DNA of 64,000 nucleotides from an uncultured Pseudomonas sp. GTDB taxonomy: Bacteria; Pseudomonadota; Gammaproteobacteria; Pseudomonadales; Pseudomonadaceae. Shown piece by piece: positions 44,229 through 53,153 of the stretch (positions within the stretch are counted from its first letter, which is position 1; the number at the start of each line of letters is the position of its first letter). The stretch is from NCBI RefSeq assembly GCF_943846705.1, contig NZ_OX044366.1, forward strand, positions 186,001 to 250,000, written 5' to 3'. The notes under the pieces are model-generated. The model was not told the origin of the DNA. It saw only the letters and a program-made list of their open reading frames with translations, and did not search any database. The position numbers were made by a program, and so were the translations under genes.

Positions 44229-45185
44229 ATGGCCGGAGCCAGCCTGTTAACCCTGCTCGATGATATCGCCGCCGTGCTCGACGACGTGGCGCTAATGACC
44301 AAGGTCGCGGCGAAGAAAACCGCGGGGGTGCTCGGCGATGATCTGGCGCTGAATGCCCAACAGGTCAGCGGTGTGCGCGCCGAGCGGGAGCTACCGGTGG
44401 TCTGGGCGGTGGCCAAGGGCTCGTTCAAAAACAAGCTGATTCTGGTGCCCGCAGCCCTGTTGATTAGCGCCTTCATACCCTGGGCGGTGACGCCGTTATT
44501 GATGTTCGGTGGCGCCTTTCTCTGTTACGAGGGCTTTGAAAAGCTCGCGCACAAATTCCTGCACAACAAAGGCGAGGATCAGGCCAAGCACACAGAGCTG
44601 CTGCAGGCCGTGGCAGACCCGGCAGTGGATATGCTGGCATTCGAGAGGGACAAGGTTAAAGGTGCAATCCGCACTGACTTTATTCTCTCGGCGGAAATCA
44701 TCGCCATCACCCTCGGCACCGTGGCCCTGGCCAGTTTTGGCAAGCAGGTCGCAGTGCTGTCCGGCATCGCCATCCTGATGACGGTCGGGGTTTATGGTCT
44801 GGTGGCGGGCATCGTCAAACTGGATGACGCCGGCCTATACCTCAGCCATCACGGCGGTGAGGGCTTGGCCGGGCGCCTGCAACGTAGCCTCGGCCGCGGC
44901 ATCCTGCTTACCGCGCCGTACATGATGAAGGGCCTGTCGGTTCTTGGCACCGCGGCAATGTTTATGGTCGGGGGCGGCATTCTCACCCACGGTATTCATA
45001 CGGCGCAGCTGTGGATTGATCAGTTGGCGCTCAGTGTTGCCGCCAGCAGCGGTCTGCTCGCCGCCCTGTTGCCGACCCTGCTCAACGCCATCGCCGGAGT
45101 CATTGCCGGAGCCGTCGCGCTGCTGTTGGTCAGCCTGGCAACGCGCCTGTGGAAAACCCTAAAGCCGGCGAAGACCTCGGCTTAA
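44229..45185 (+). CDS. DUF808 family inner-membrane protein
   Basis: A 318-residue protein matching DUF808 (YedI of E. coli). The opening is MAGASLLTLLDDIAAVLDDV, then KVAAKKTAGVLGDDLALNAQ. The central GGAFLCYEGFEKLAHK is typical. About seven hydrophobic segments occur between residues 75 and 310. AAGGAAC lies 9 bases upstream of the ATG. The family is widespread but has no assigned function. No partner gene is adjacent on the same strand. Confidence 0.85.
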   Translation: MAGASLLTLLDDIAAVLDDVALMTKVAAKKTAGVLGDDLALNAQQVSGVRAERELPVVWAVAKGSFKNKLILVPAALLISAFIPWAVTPLLMFGGAFLCYEGFEKLAHKFLHNKGEDQAKHTELLQAVADPAVDMLAFERDKVKGAIRTDFILSAEIIAITLGTVALASFGKQVAVLSGIAILMTVGVYGLVAGIVKLDDAGLYLSHHGGEGLAGRLQRSLGRGILLTAPYMMKGLSVLGTAAMFMVGGGILTHGIHTAQLWIDQLALSVAASSGLLAALLPTLLNAIAGVIAGAVALLLVSLATRLWKTLKPAKTSA

Positions 45186-45247
45186 TCCAGCCTCTGCAGC
45201 TCAGGCTTTGCCGCTGGGCATAGAAGGCTGGTCGCCCAACGAGGCTC

Positions 45248-46366
45248 TCAGCAATCCCCAGGCAGACTGGCGATCCAGCGCTGCAGCACGTCAACACCCT
45301 CGGCATGCACGCTGGAGCGGCCCAGCTCCGGCATCATCACGCTCGGGTCGACACTTTCCAACCGGTAGATCAGCACCGATTTTTCTGGCTGCCCCGGATG
45401 AATATCCACCAGCCGCCCGCCCGAACCTTTGCCCGCTGCTACCGGCTGCTTGCACAGGCCATAGCTGATACCGATGGCCGTGGCCGGATCGAGCAGCAGG
45501 CCCGAGGTACGTCCTGGCCCGGTGGGGTTGTGGCAGTGGCTGCAATTGGCATCCAGGTAACTGCGTGCCTGCTTTTCCAGGCTCTCGCCTGGACGCGGCG
45601 TCGGCCACAGGGCGTTCTGCGGCACGCCCTGCAAGTCCGCCGGCAAACCTTGGAGACGGCCCTGCTGCTGCCAGTGCTGCAACTGATTGTGCGTGCCCTC
45701 GGCGTAGCTGAAGCTTTTGTTCAGCTGCCGCGCTTTCGGCCCTAGCGGGTTAACGCCTTGCCCCGCGCGCTCCTCATGGCAACCGGCGCACTGATTGGCG
45801 TCCGGCACTTGATAGCTGACGGGCTGAGTCTGGCCCTGGGCATCCAGCAGACGCAATTCGCGGCTGTCGCCCGCCCATTCCAGGTGCGCCTCCTGTTGCT
45901 GCTCATCCCACACATAGGGCAGCGCCACCCAGCCACCCTGCTGTTTGAGCAGGAGGCGCGTTTCTATCAGTTGCACCCGTGCCAGTTCCAAACCACGTTG
46001 CGGGTCGCGGTCATCCTGCTCGTTGAGCAGCAAACGGCCCTGCGCATCCTTGGGGTAGTAGAAGGTTTTGCTCAGCACGGTACCCAACGGGTACTCGACG
46101 TGCTCCTCGTGATATGTCGCCGCCGCACCTGCTGGCATCCACACACTGCGCAGCTTGTGCGCATAGTCGGTAAACAACGGGGTATTCAGGTCATAGGGCA
46201 GCGCGTCGGCAATCGGCGCAATAAAGCCATCCGCGCGCTGCAACAGGCCCCACCCACTTAGTTTCTCCGGGTAGCTGTCACCGTGCGGCAGGTACAGCGC
46301 GGCAGGCTGTTGCTCGCAGCCGGCGAGGAGCAACAACAGCAACCCCAACAACACACGGCGCATCAA
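45248..46366 (-). CDS. SO2930-family diheme c-type cytochrome lipoprotein
   Basis: A 372-residue exported protein with the lipobox LLAGC at about residues 13-17. Two CxxCH heme sites are visible, CAGCH (about residue 195) and CSHCH (about 277). Met ligands are possible in DPSVMMPELG near the C-terminus. The pattern matches a TIGRFAM-type family described for Shewanella SO2930 that I recall being paired with a parallel beta-helix gene, as here. The start overlaps the preceding gene stop by 4 bases (ATGA). The electron-transfer partner and substrate are unknown. Confidence 0.78.
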   Translation of the reverse strand: MMRRVLLGLLLLLLAGCEQQPAALYLPHGDSYPEKLSGWGLLQRADGFIAPIADALPYDLNTPLFTDYAHKLRSVWMPAGAAATYHEEHVEYPLGTVLSKTFYYPKDAQGRLLLNEQDDRDPQRGLELARVQLIETRLLLKQQGGWVALPYVWDEQQQEAHLEWAGDSRELRLLDAQGQTQPVSYQVPDANQCAGCHEERAGQGVNPLGPKARQLNKSFSYAEGTHNQLQHWQQQGRLQGLPADLQGVPQNALWPTPRPGESLEKQARSYLDANCSHCHNPTGPGRTSGLLLDPATAIGISYGLCKQPVAAGKGSGGRLVDIHPGQPEKSVLIYRLESVDPSVMMPELGRSSVHAEGVDVLQRWIASLPGDC

Positions 46367-47601
46367 GCCCCCTCGTTGGCTTCAGCCGAAGCCAGCTTGA
46401 CCGCCGGCAACGGCGGCAGGCTGCAGCGGTAGTTGGCCATCTCGGTGCTGATGTTCTGGTAGTTGTTCGGCCCGTCGACGTTGATCATCCCCGCCTCGCC
46501 GTTATTGATGCAGATCGCCCGCTCGGCTGGCAGCTTGCCATCCACCAGAATGTCGAGATTGACGTAGCCGTCCCAGAGGATGTCCGGCAGGCGGCCATTC
46601 AAACCGAACTGGCTGACCTTGAGCGCCTTCAATTCCAGATGGTCCGGGCTATCGCCTGCCGGGCCAAAACGGTTGCCGTGGATATGGATGCCTTCGGGGT
46701 AGGGGTCGAAATTCTCGGCGGTGGAAAGGTCGGTGTAACCAGTGCTGAAGTAGCTGCTGATGATCACGTTGGCAGTCTTGTGCTCACCAATATCGTTGTC
46801 GAACACCTCGACATCATCATTGGAGTTGATCACCACGCCGGAACCGGCCGGCACACTGGCCACAGGAGTGCCCTTGTGGCCGAAGTTCGTGTGGTTGTTA
46901 CCTTCGATCGTGTTACGGAATACCCGCGTCACCCGCCCGGCCTGCGGCAGGTTGGGCATGTTGAACACCAATATGCCGCCGGTGTTGCCGGTGGCGATGT
47001 TGTCATACACGTCGGCGTCCACGGTGTTCTCGATCTCGATACCGGCGACGTTGCGCTCGGCGCGGCTGTTGCGCACCACCACGTTGCGCGACTGGCCGAC
47101 ATAAATACCGGCGTCCGACGCGCCGATGGCCACTACGCCATCGATCAGGGTGTTTTCGGTTTGCACCGGGTAGATGCCGTAGGCACCGTTCTCGGTGGCC
47201 GGGCCGTTGGTCCATTCGGTGCGCACGCGGCGAATGATGATGTTCTTGCCGCCCACCACTTTCAGCGAATCACCCTGGGTGTCTTCGAAGGCGATGTCTT
47301 CAATGGTGAAGTCCGAGGCATCCACCAACAGCCCTTCAGCCCCGGACTTCTGCCCCTTGAAGCTGAGAATGGTCTTATCCATGCCCGCGCCCTTGATGGT
47401 CACCCCACTGACTTTCAGGCTCAGGCTGCGATCAAGCTGATAGATGCCCGCCGGTATTTCAATCACGCTGCCGGGCTTGGCCTTGATCAATTGGGTTTGC
47501 AGGTCTTTCTGGAAATCCAGATTGGCCAGCGGCGCGGGCTCTTCGCCACACGCGGCAAACAACACGGACAGGGCAAGCAAGGAAAGCGGGGCAAGGCGCA
47601 T
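46363..47601 (-). CDS. Parallel beta-helix repeat lipoprotein, partner of the diheme cytochrome
   Basis: A 412-residue lipoprotein with the lipobox LFAAC at about residues 14-18. The right-handed beta-helix repeats run from about residue 45 to 290, with turns such as VTIKGAGMDKTILSF, DFTIEDIAFEDTQGDSLKV, IIIRRVRTEW, VVVRNSRAERN and DADVYDNIATGNTGG. The fold is shared with pectate lyases and other polysaccharide-active proteins, but no catalytic set can be assigned. The ATG at 47601 has GGAGA upstream. It is first in a two-gene leftward operon with the cytochrome. Confidence 0.78.
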   Translation of the reverse strand: MRLAPLSLLALSVLFAACGEEPAPLANLDFQKDLQTQLIKAKPGSVIEIPAGIYQLDRSLSLKVSGVTIKGAGMDKTILSFKGQKSGAEGLLVDASDFTIEDIAFEDTQGDSLKVVGGKNIIIRRVRTEWTNGPATENGAYGIYPVQTENTLIDGVVAIGASDAGIYVGQSRNVVVRNSRAERNVAGIEIENTVDADVYDNIATGNTGGILVFNMPNLPQAGRVTRVFRNTIEGNNHTNFGHKGTPVASVPAGSGVVINSNDDVEVFDNDIGEHKTANVIISSYFSTGYTDLSTAENFDPYPEGIHIHGNRFGPAGDSPDHLELKALKVSQFGLNGRLPDILWDGYVNLDILVDGKLPAERAICINNGEAGMINVDGPNNYQNISTEMANYRCSLPPLPAVKLASAEANEGA

Positions 47602-47765
47602 GGCAATCTCCAGCGTATTTCTTATTAGATGGAACGATAGTACCAATTAATCAGAAAAAGCCAACCCGCCCCCGTCACTCCAAGCCCTGCACGCGCAATA
47701 AGCCAACCTACGCAGAGCGTCACGCATCCGTTACCATCGCCAGCAATTAAGCGAAGAGATGCGGC

Positions 47766-47942
47766 ATGTATATCTATCGACTGGTGCTGATCCTGGTGGT
47801 GGGGATCTATCTGTTTTCCCCCGCCATCATGGACTGGTGGATCGACCCCAATGGGGCCTGGTACCGCCCCTACCTGCTGTGGCTGATTCTGATCGTGGTG
47901 ACCTTTATCCTGCAGAGTCAGCAAGATGCCGATGAACTCTGA
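47766..47942 (+). CDS. cbrX: CbrX-like small membrane protein upstream of cbrA
   Basis: A 58-residue protein with two hydrophobic segments, MYIYRLVLILVVGIYLFSP and PYLLWLILIVVTFILQ, separated by DWWIDPNGAWYR. It ends 54 bases before cbrA and points the same way. Pseudomonads carry a small conserved gene here, called cbrX in P. putida as I recall, that is cotranscribed with cbrA. I name it on that basis. The start ATG follows GAAGAGATGCGGC. Confidence 0.65.
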   Translation: MYIYRLVLILVVGIYLFSPAIMDWWIDPNGAWYRPYLLWLILIVVTFILQSQQDADEL

Positions 47943-47996
47943 CGCCCTGCGGCGCACCCCATGCCTGCCTCTTAATCTATTCGCCGAGCCAACCTG

Positions 47997-50951
47997 ATGC
48001 TGACAAGCTTTAGCCTGAGCCAGCTGATCCTGATCAGTGCGGCCTACCTTCTTATTTTGTTCGGCGTCGCCTGGATCAGTGAACACGGCCTGATTCCGCG
48101 CTGGATCATTCGCCACCCGCTGACCTACATCCTGTCGCTTGGCGTGTATGCTAGTGCCTGGGCCTTCTACGGCACAGTGGGCCTGGCTTATCAGTATGGC
48201 TATGGCTTCCTCGCCAGCTACCTGGGGGTCTCCGGGGCCTTTCTGCTGGCACCGGTGCTGCTCTATCCGATCCTGAAGATTACCCGCACCTACCAACTGT
48301 CATCCCTGGCCGACCTGTTCGCCTTCCGCTTTCGCAGCACCTGGGCCGGCGCCCTCACCACCCTGTTTATGTTGGTCGGTGTGCTGCCGCTGCTGGCGCT
48401 GCAGATTCAAGCGGTGGCCGACTCCATTGGCATTCTCACCCGCGAGCCAGTGCAGGAGCGCGTGGCACTGGCCTATTGCGGGCTGATTATTCTGTTCACC
48501 ATCCTCTTCGGCGCGCGGCATATCGCCACCCGCGAGAAGCATGAGGGTCTGGTGTTTGCCATCGCCTTCGAGTCGGTGGTCAAGCTGGTGGCGATCAGCA
48601 TCATCGGCCTGTACGCGCTATACGGCGTGTTCGACGGCCCGCAGGACCTGCAGTCCTGGCTGGTGCAGAACCAGGCCTCACTGGCCAACCTGCATACGCC
48701 CTTGCAGGAAGGCCCCTGGCGCACCCTGTTGCTGGTGTTTTTCGCCTCGGCCATCGTCATGCCGCACATGTACCACATGACCTTCACCGAGAACCTCAAC
48801 CCGCGCGCCATGGTCAGCGCCAGCTGGGGCCTGCCGCTGTTCCTGCTGCTGATGAGCCTGGCGGTGCCGTTGATCCTCTGGGCCGGGCTAAAGCTCGGCG
48901 CCACCACCAACCCGGAATACTTCACCCTCGGCGTCGGCATCGCGGTCAACAACCAGACTCTGGCACTGATTGCCTATGTCGGCGGGCTGTCGGCCTCCAG
49001 CGGGCTTATCATCGTCACGACCCTGGCGCTGTCGGGCATGGTGCTTAACCATGTGGTGCTGCCGCTGTATCAACCGCCGGCGGAGGGCAATATCTACCGC
49101 TGGCTGAAATGGACCCGCCGAGCGCTGATCCTGCTGGTGATCATGGCCGGCTACGGCTTCTATCTGTTGCTCGGGGCCGAACAGGACCTGGCCAACCTCG
49201 GCATTGTCGCCTTCGTCGCCACCCTGCAGTTCTTGCCCGGCGTGCTCTCGGTGCTGTACTGGCCGACGGCCAACCGCAAAGGTTTTATCGCCGGCTTGCT
49301 GGCAGGGATCGGCGTGTGGGTGGTGAGCATGCTGCTGCCGATGCTCGGCAACCTGCAAGGGCTGTACCTGCCCTGGTTCAACGTCATCTATGTGCTGGAT
49401 GACAGCAGCTGGCACATGGCGGCCATCGGCTCACTGGCGGCTAACGTGCTGGTGTTCACCCTGGTGTCGCTGTTCACCGAAGCCAGCACAGAAGAGAAAA
49501 GCGCCGCTGAAGCCTGCGCGGTGGATAACGTGCGGCGCCCGCAACGCCGTGAGCTGCTGGCCGCCTCACCGCAGGAGTTTGCCGCGCAGCTGGCCAAGCC
49601 GCTCGGCGCAAAAACCGCCCAGCATGAAGTCGAGCAGGCGCTGCGCGACCTGCATTTGCCGTTCGACGAGGGTCGCCCCTACGCCCTGCGTCGCCTGCGT
49701 GACCGCATTGAGGCCAACCTCTCCGGGTTGATGGGTCCCAGCGTGGCCCAGGACATAGTCGAGACTTTCCTGCCGTATAAAGCCGGCAGCGAAACCTACG
49801 TTAGCGAAGACATCCACTTTATTGAGAACCGCCTAGAGGACTACCACTCGCGCCTCACCGGCCTCGCCGCCGAGCTCGACACCCTGCGTCGCTATCACCG
49901 CCAGACCCTGCAGGAACTGCCCATGGGCGTCTGCTCGCTGGCCAAGGATCAGGAGATCCTGATGTGGAACAAGGCCATGGAAGAGCTCACCGAAATCCCC
50001 GCGCAGCGCGTGGTTGGCTCACGCCTGGGCACCTTGGGCGAACCGTGGCGCGCCCTGCTGCAAAATTTTATCGAACTACCGGACGAGCACCTGCACAAGC
50101 AAAGCCTGGCCCTCGACGGCCAGACCCGCTGGCTCAACCTGCACAAGGCCGCCATCGACGAGCCCCTGGCCCCCGGTAACAGCGGCCTGGTGCTGCTGGT
50201 TGAAGACCTCACCGAGACGCAGCTGCTCGAAGACAAACTGGTGCACTCCGAACGCCTGGCGTCCATCGGCCGCCTGGCTGCCGGTGTGGCCCACGAGATC
50301 GGTAACCCGATCACCGGCATCGCCTGCCTGGCGCAAAACCTGCGCGAAGAGCGCGAAGATGACGCCGAGCTGACCGAGATCAGCGAGCAAATTATCGAGC
50401 AGACCAAACGCGTGTCGCGCATTGTTCAGTCACTGATGAGCTTTGCCCATTCCGGTAGCCACCAGAACAGCGATGAGCCGGTTTGCCTGGCTCAGGTCGC
50501 CCAGGACGCCATTGCCCTCCTGGCCCTCAATCGGCAGAGCATCGACGTGCAATTTTTCAACCTCTGCGACTCCGACCACTGGGTAGTCGGTGACCCGCAG
50601 CGCCTGGCTCAGGTGCTGATCAATCTATTGTCTAACGCCCGTGACGCCTCGCCGCCCAACAGCGCGATTCGGATTAAGAGCGAGGCATTCGAGCACACCA
50701 TCAACCTGATCGTCGAAGACGAAGGCACAGGCATTCCCAAGGCGATTATCGACCGCCTGTTTGAGCCTTTTTTCACCACCAAAGAAGTGGGTAAGGGCAC
50801 CGGTCTTGGCCTCGCTCTGGTCTATTCGATCGTGGAAGAGCATTATGGACAAATAACAATCGACAGCCCGGCCGACCCCGAGCTACAACGCGGCACCCGC
50901 ATCAGGGTCAGCCTGCCGAGGCATGTCGAGGCGACGTCCCTAGCGACCTAA
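47997..50951 (+). CDS. cbrA: CbrA, sensor histidine kinase with transporter-like N-terminus
   Basis: A 984-residue hybrid of transporter and kinase. The first 490 residues or so have about 13 membrane segments of the Na+/solute symporter (SLC5) type, with MPHMYHMTFTENLNPRAM. A cytoplasmic linker and a PAS domain follow (about 620-735, LPMGVCSLAKDQEILMWNKA). The histidine-kinase core has the H-box AAGVAHEIGNPITG (phospho-His near residue 766), the N-box LINLLSNARDAS, and ATP-lid motifs DEGTGIP and GKGTGLGLALV. CbrA activates CbrB in carbon/nitrogen balance and, in some species, takes part in histidine uptake. Confidence 0.96.
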   Translation: MLTSFSLSQLILISAAYLLILFGVAWISEHGLIPRWIIRHPLTYILSLGVYASAWAFYGTVGLAYQYGYGFLASYLGVSGAFLLAPVLLYPILKITRTYQLSSLADLFAFRFRSTWAGALTTLFMLVGVLPLLALQIQAVADSIGILTREPVQERVALAYCGLIILFTILFGARHIATREKHEGLVFAIAFESVVKLVAISIIGLYALYGVFDGPQDLQSWLVQNQASLANLHTPLQEGPWRTLLLVFFASAIVMPHMYHMTFTENLNPRAMVSASWGLPLFLLLMSLAVPLILWAGLKLGATTNPEYFTLGVGIAVNNQTLALIAYVGGLSASSGLIIVTTLALSGMVLNHVVLPLYQPPAEGNIYRWLKWTRRALILLVIMAGYGFYLLLGAEQDLANLGIVAFVATLQFLPGVLSVLYWPTANRKGFIAGLLAGIGVWVVSMLLPMLGNLQGLYLPWFNVIYVLDDSSWHMAAIGSLAANVLVFTLVSLFTEASTEEKSAAEACAVDNVRRPQRRELLAASPQEFAAQLAKPLGAKTAQHEVEQALRDLHLPFDEGRPYALRRLRDRIEANLSGLMGPSVAQDIVETFLPYKAGSETYVSEDIHFIENRLEDYHSRLTGLAAELDTLRRYHRQTLQELPMGVCSLAKDQEILMWNKAMEELTEIPAQRVVGSRLGTLGEPWRALLQNFIELPDEHLHKQSLALDGQTRWLNLHKAAIDEPLAPGNSGLVLLVEDLTETQLLEDKLVHSERLASIGRLAAGVAHEIGNPITGIACLAQNLREEREDDAELTEISEQIIEQTKRVSRIVQSLMSFAHSGSHQNSDEPVCLAQVAQDAIALLALNRQSIDVQFFNLCDSDHWVVGDPQRLAQVLINLLSNARDASPPNSAIRIKSEAFEHTINLIVEDEGTGIPKAIIDRLFEPFFTTKEVGKGTGLGLALVYSIVEEHYGQITIDSPADPELQRGTRIRVSLPRHVEATSLAT

Positions 50952-51026
50952 ACCAGCTAACTGAGAGCATGCCTGCCAGGCCCTTAGCCCAGCGGCATGC
51001 CCCGAGACCGTCGAGAGACCAAATTA

Positions 51027-52454
51027 ATGCCTCATATTTTGATCGTCGAAGACGAAACTATTATCCGCTCTGCATTGCGCCGCCTGCTTGAGCGCAATCA
51101 GTACGAAGTCAGCGAAGCCGGCTCGGTGCAGGAAGCCCAAGAGCGCTTCAGCATCCCCAGCTTCGACCTGATCGTCAGCGACCTGCGCCTGCCGGGCGCC
51201 CCTGGCACCGAGATGATCAAGCTCGGTCAAGGCACGCCCGTGCTGATCATGACCAGCTACGCCAGCCTGCGCTCGGCCGTCGACTCGATGAAAATGGGCG
51301 CAGTCGATTACATCGCCAAACCCTTCGACCACGACGAAATGCTCCAGGCCGTGGCGCGCATCCTGCGTGATTTCCAGCAGACCAAAAGCGCCCCCGCCCC
51401 TGCAGCGGCCAGCGCAAAAGCCGGCACCGACAAAGCCGTGGACAACAGCAACGGCGAGATCGGCATCATCGGTTCCTGTGCCGCGATGCAGGAGCTGTAC
51501 AGCAAGATCCGCAAGGTCGCGCCCACTGACTCCAATGTACTGATCCAGGGCGAGTCCGGCACCGGTAAAGAACTGGTGGCCCGCGCCCTGCACAACCTCT
51601 CGCGCCGCGCCAAAGCACCACTGATTTCGGTGAACTGCGCGGCCATCCCGGAGTCGCTGATCGAGTCCGAATTGTTCGGCCACGAAAAAGGCGCCTTCAC
51701 CGGGGCCAGCGCCGGTCGCGCCGGCCTGGTGGAAGCGGCTGATGGCGGCACCTTGTTCCTCGATGAAATCGGTGAGCTGCCGCTAGAGGCGCAGGCACGC
51801 CTACTCCGTGTGCTGCAGGAAGGCGAGATTCGCCGTGTGGGCTCGGTGCAGTCGCAGAAGGTTGATGTGCGCTTGATTGCCGCGACCCACCGCGACCTGA
51901 AAAGCCTGTCGAAAGTCGGCCAGTTCCGCGAAGACCTGTATTACCGCCTGCACGTAATCGCCCTGAAGCTGCCGCCGCTGAGGGAGCGTGGGGCCGACGT
52001 GATTGAGATCGCCCGCGCCTTCCTGATTCGCCAGAGCACACGCCAACACCGCCTCGACCTGAGCTTTGCCTCAGACGCCGAACAGGCTATCCGTCACTAC
52101 CCCTGGCCGGGGAACGTGCGCGAACTGGAGAACGCCATTGAGCGTGCGGTGATTCTCTGCGAGGGCAACAGTATTTCTGCCGAGTTGCTGGGCATCGATA
52201 TCGAACTGGATGACCTTGAGGACGATTTCAGCGGCCTGCCCGGGCAAGGTGGCGGCCTGGGGCATGAATCCAGCGAACCCACCGAAGACCTGTCACTGGA
52301 AGACTACTTCCAACACTTCGTGTTGGAGCATCAGGACCACATGACCGAGACCGAGCTGGCCCGCAAACTCGGCATCAGCCGCAAGTGCCTGTGGGAGCGC
52401 CGCCAACGCTTGGGTATTCCACGTCGCAAGTCTTCGGGCGCCACCGCAGATTAG
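51027..52454 (+). CDS. cbrB: CbrB, NtrC-family sigma-54 response regulator
   Basis: A 475-residue activator. The receiver domain (1-120) has EDE, the phospho-acceptor in DLIVSDLRLPG and a lysine in YIAKPF. The AAA+ domain has Walker A GESGTGKE, the sigma-54 contact loop GAFTGA and Walker B GGTLFLDEIGEL. The C-terminal Fis-type helix-turn-helix contains ETELARKLGISRKCLWERR. The ATG at 51027 is chosen because it opens directly into the receiver fold. CbrB drives CrcZ transcription; its recognition palindrome lies just past this gene. Confidence 0.96.
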   Translation: MPHILIVEDETIIRSALRRLLERNQYEVSEAGSVQEAQERFSIPSFDLIVSDLRLPGAPGTEMIKLGQGTPVLIMTSYASLRSAVDSMKMGAVDYIAKPFDHDEMLQAVARILRDFQQTKSAPAPAAASAKAGTDKAVDNSNGEIGIIGSCAAMQELYSKIRKVAPTDSNVLIQGESGTGKELVARALHNLSRRAKAPLISVNCAAIPESLIESELFGHEKGAFTGASAGRAGLVEAADGGTLFLDEIGELPLEAQARLLRVLQEGEIRRVGSVQSQKVDVRLIAATHRDLKSLSKVGQFREDLYYRLHVIALKLPPLRERGADVIEIARAFLIRQSTRQHRLDLSFASDAEQAIRHYPWPGNVRELENAIERAVILCEGNSISAELLGIDIELDDLEDDFSGLPGQGGGLGHESSEPTEDLSLEDYFQHFVLEHQDHMTETELARKLGISRKCLWERRQRLGIPRRKSSGATAD

Positions 52455-52500
52455 CGCGCTGACCTGGGTGACAGATGCGGGCGCAAGAGGTTCCACCATC

Positions 52501-52526
52501 TGTTACCCATTCAACACTTAGTAACA
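52501..52526 (+). promoter_or_regulatory. CbrB binding site upstream of crcZ
   Basis: TGTTAC (52501-52506) and GTAACA (52521-52526) form a perfect inverted repeat with a 14-bp centre. This is the CbrB site arrangement described for crcZ promoters, to my memory. It is about 125 bp upstream of the sigma-54 promoter. Confidence 0.85.
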
Positions 52527-52564
52527 AAAGCCGGGTCTTATGGTAACGAGAGCCCGGCTTTTTT
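52526..52564 (+). terminator. Intrinsic terminator of cbrB
   Basis: AAAAGCCGGG / CCCGGCTTTT flank a 16-18 base loop and end in TTTTTT. The left arm touches the CbrB site. Confidence 0.8.
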
Positions 52565-52624
52565 ATACCTCCCAGCCACTCACCAAGCCGCTCAACACCT
52601 TGAATTTAAAGGGTTTACGAAAAC

Positions 52625-52640
52625 TGGCACGGGTTCTGCT
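52625..52640 (+). promoter_or_regulatory. Sigma-54 promoter of crcZ
   Basis: TGGCACGGGTTCTGCT has the -24 GG and -12 GC elements with the standard spacing, preceded by AAAC. Transcription should start about 11-12 bases on, near 52650. Confidence 0.88.
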
Positions 52641-52649
52641 TTAGTACTG

Positions 52650-53020
52650 ATACAAAAATAATAACAAGCATGTTCCAAACCTAATAAAAATAAGACGTAC
52701 CGACTCCAGCACAATAAAAACAACAACGCGGAGGCGCAGCTAACTGATTCTTTTGGAAAGGAATTGCCTTTGGGGTTCGCCCCAAAACCAGGCCGAGAAC
52801 GATAAAACTGCCCTAAGGCAGCGCCAGAACTGGTTGGGTCACTGTGTGATCATGGCAGCGTCAGTATCCAAAGCAATACGTTTGCTCTTAACTCCCAACT
52901 TGGGAGAGCTTCCAAAAGTCACTGACTGGATGGAACGGGTAAATCAACAAAAACAACAAGCCCGCCATAATAATAAAAACAGAGCACGCACCAATTTGGG
53001 GGGGAGCTTCGGCTCCCCCA
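52650..53020 (+). ncRNA. crcZ: CrcZ small RNA (Hfq/Crc-sequestering)
   Basis: An RNA of about 370 nt between cbrB and pcnB, the known crcZ position. Five A-rich CA motifs of the AAnAAnAA type are visible: near 52652, 52681, 52709, 52940 and 52965, for example ACAAAAATAATAAC and CAATAAAAACAACAAC. These bind Hfq and Crc, so high CrcZ lifts catabolite repression on poor carbon sources. The 3' end is a UUCG-capped hairpin (GGGGGAGC / GCTCCCCC, 53000-53019). The ends are inferred; the reading frame over it is not a gene. Confidence 0.9.
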
Positions 53021-53153
53021 GTAGCTTCAAACTCCCCGCCTGCAACAGTCTCCTGCCGTTTCCTGCACCAAACCCCAACTCAATGCTAAAATCCGCGCCA
53101 TTCCTGCGGCCGGCATATACTCTGGCCAGTCATTTCGTCAAACAGTGCCTCCC

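Noticed and set aside
34912..48000. Genomic island or prophage
   Set aside because: No integrase, transposase, attachment-site duplication or marked composition change was visible; the genes are typical pseudomonad chromosomal genes in a different order from PAO1.
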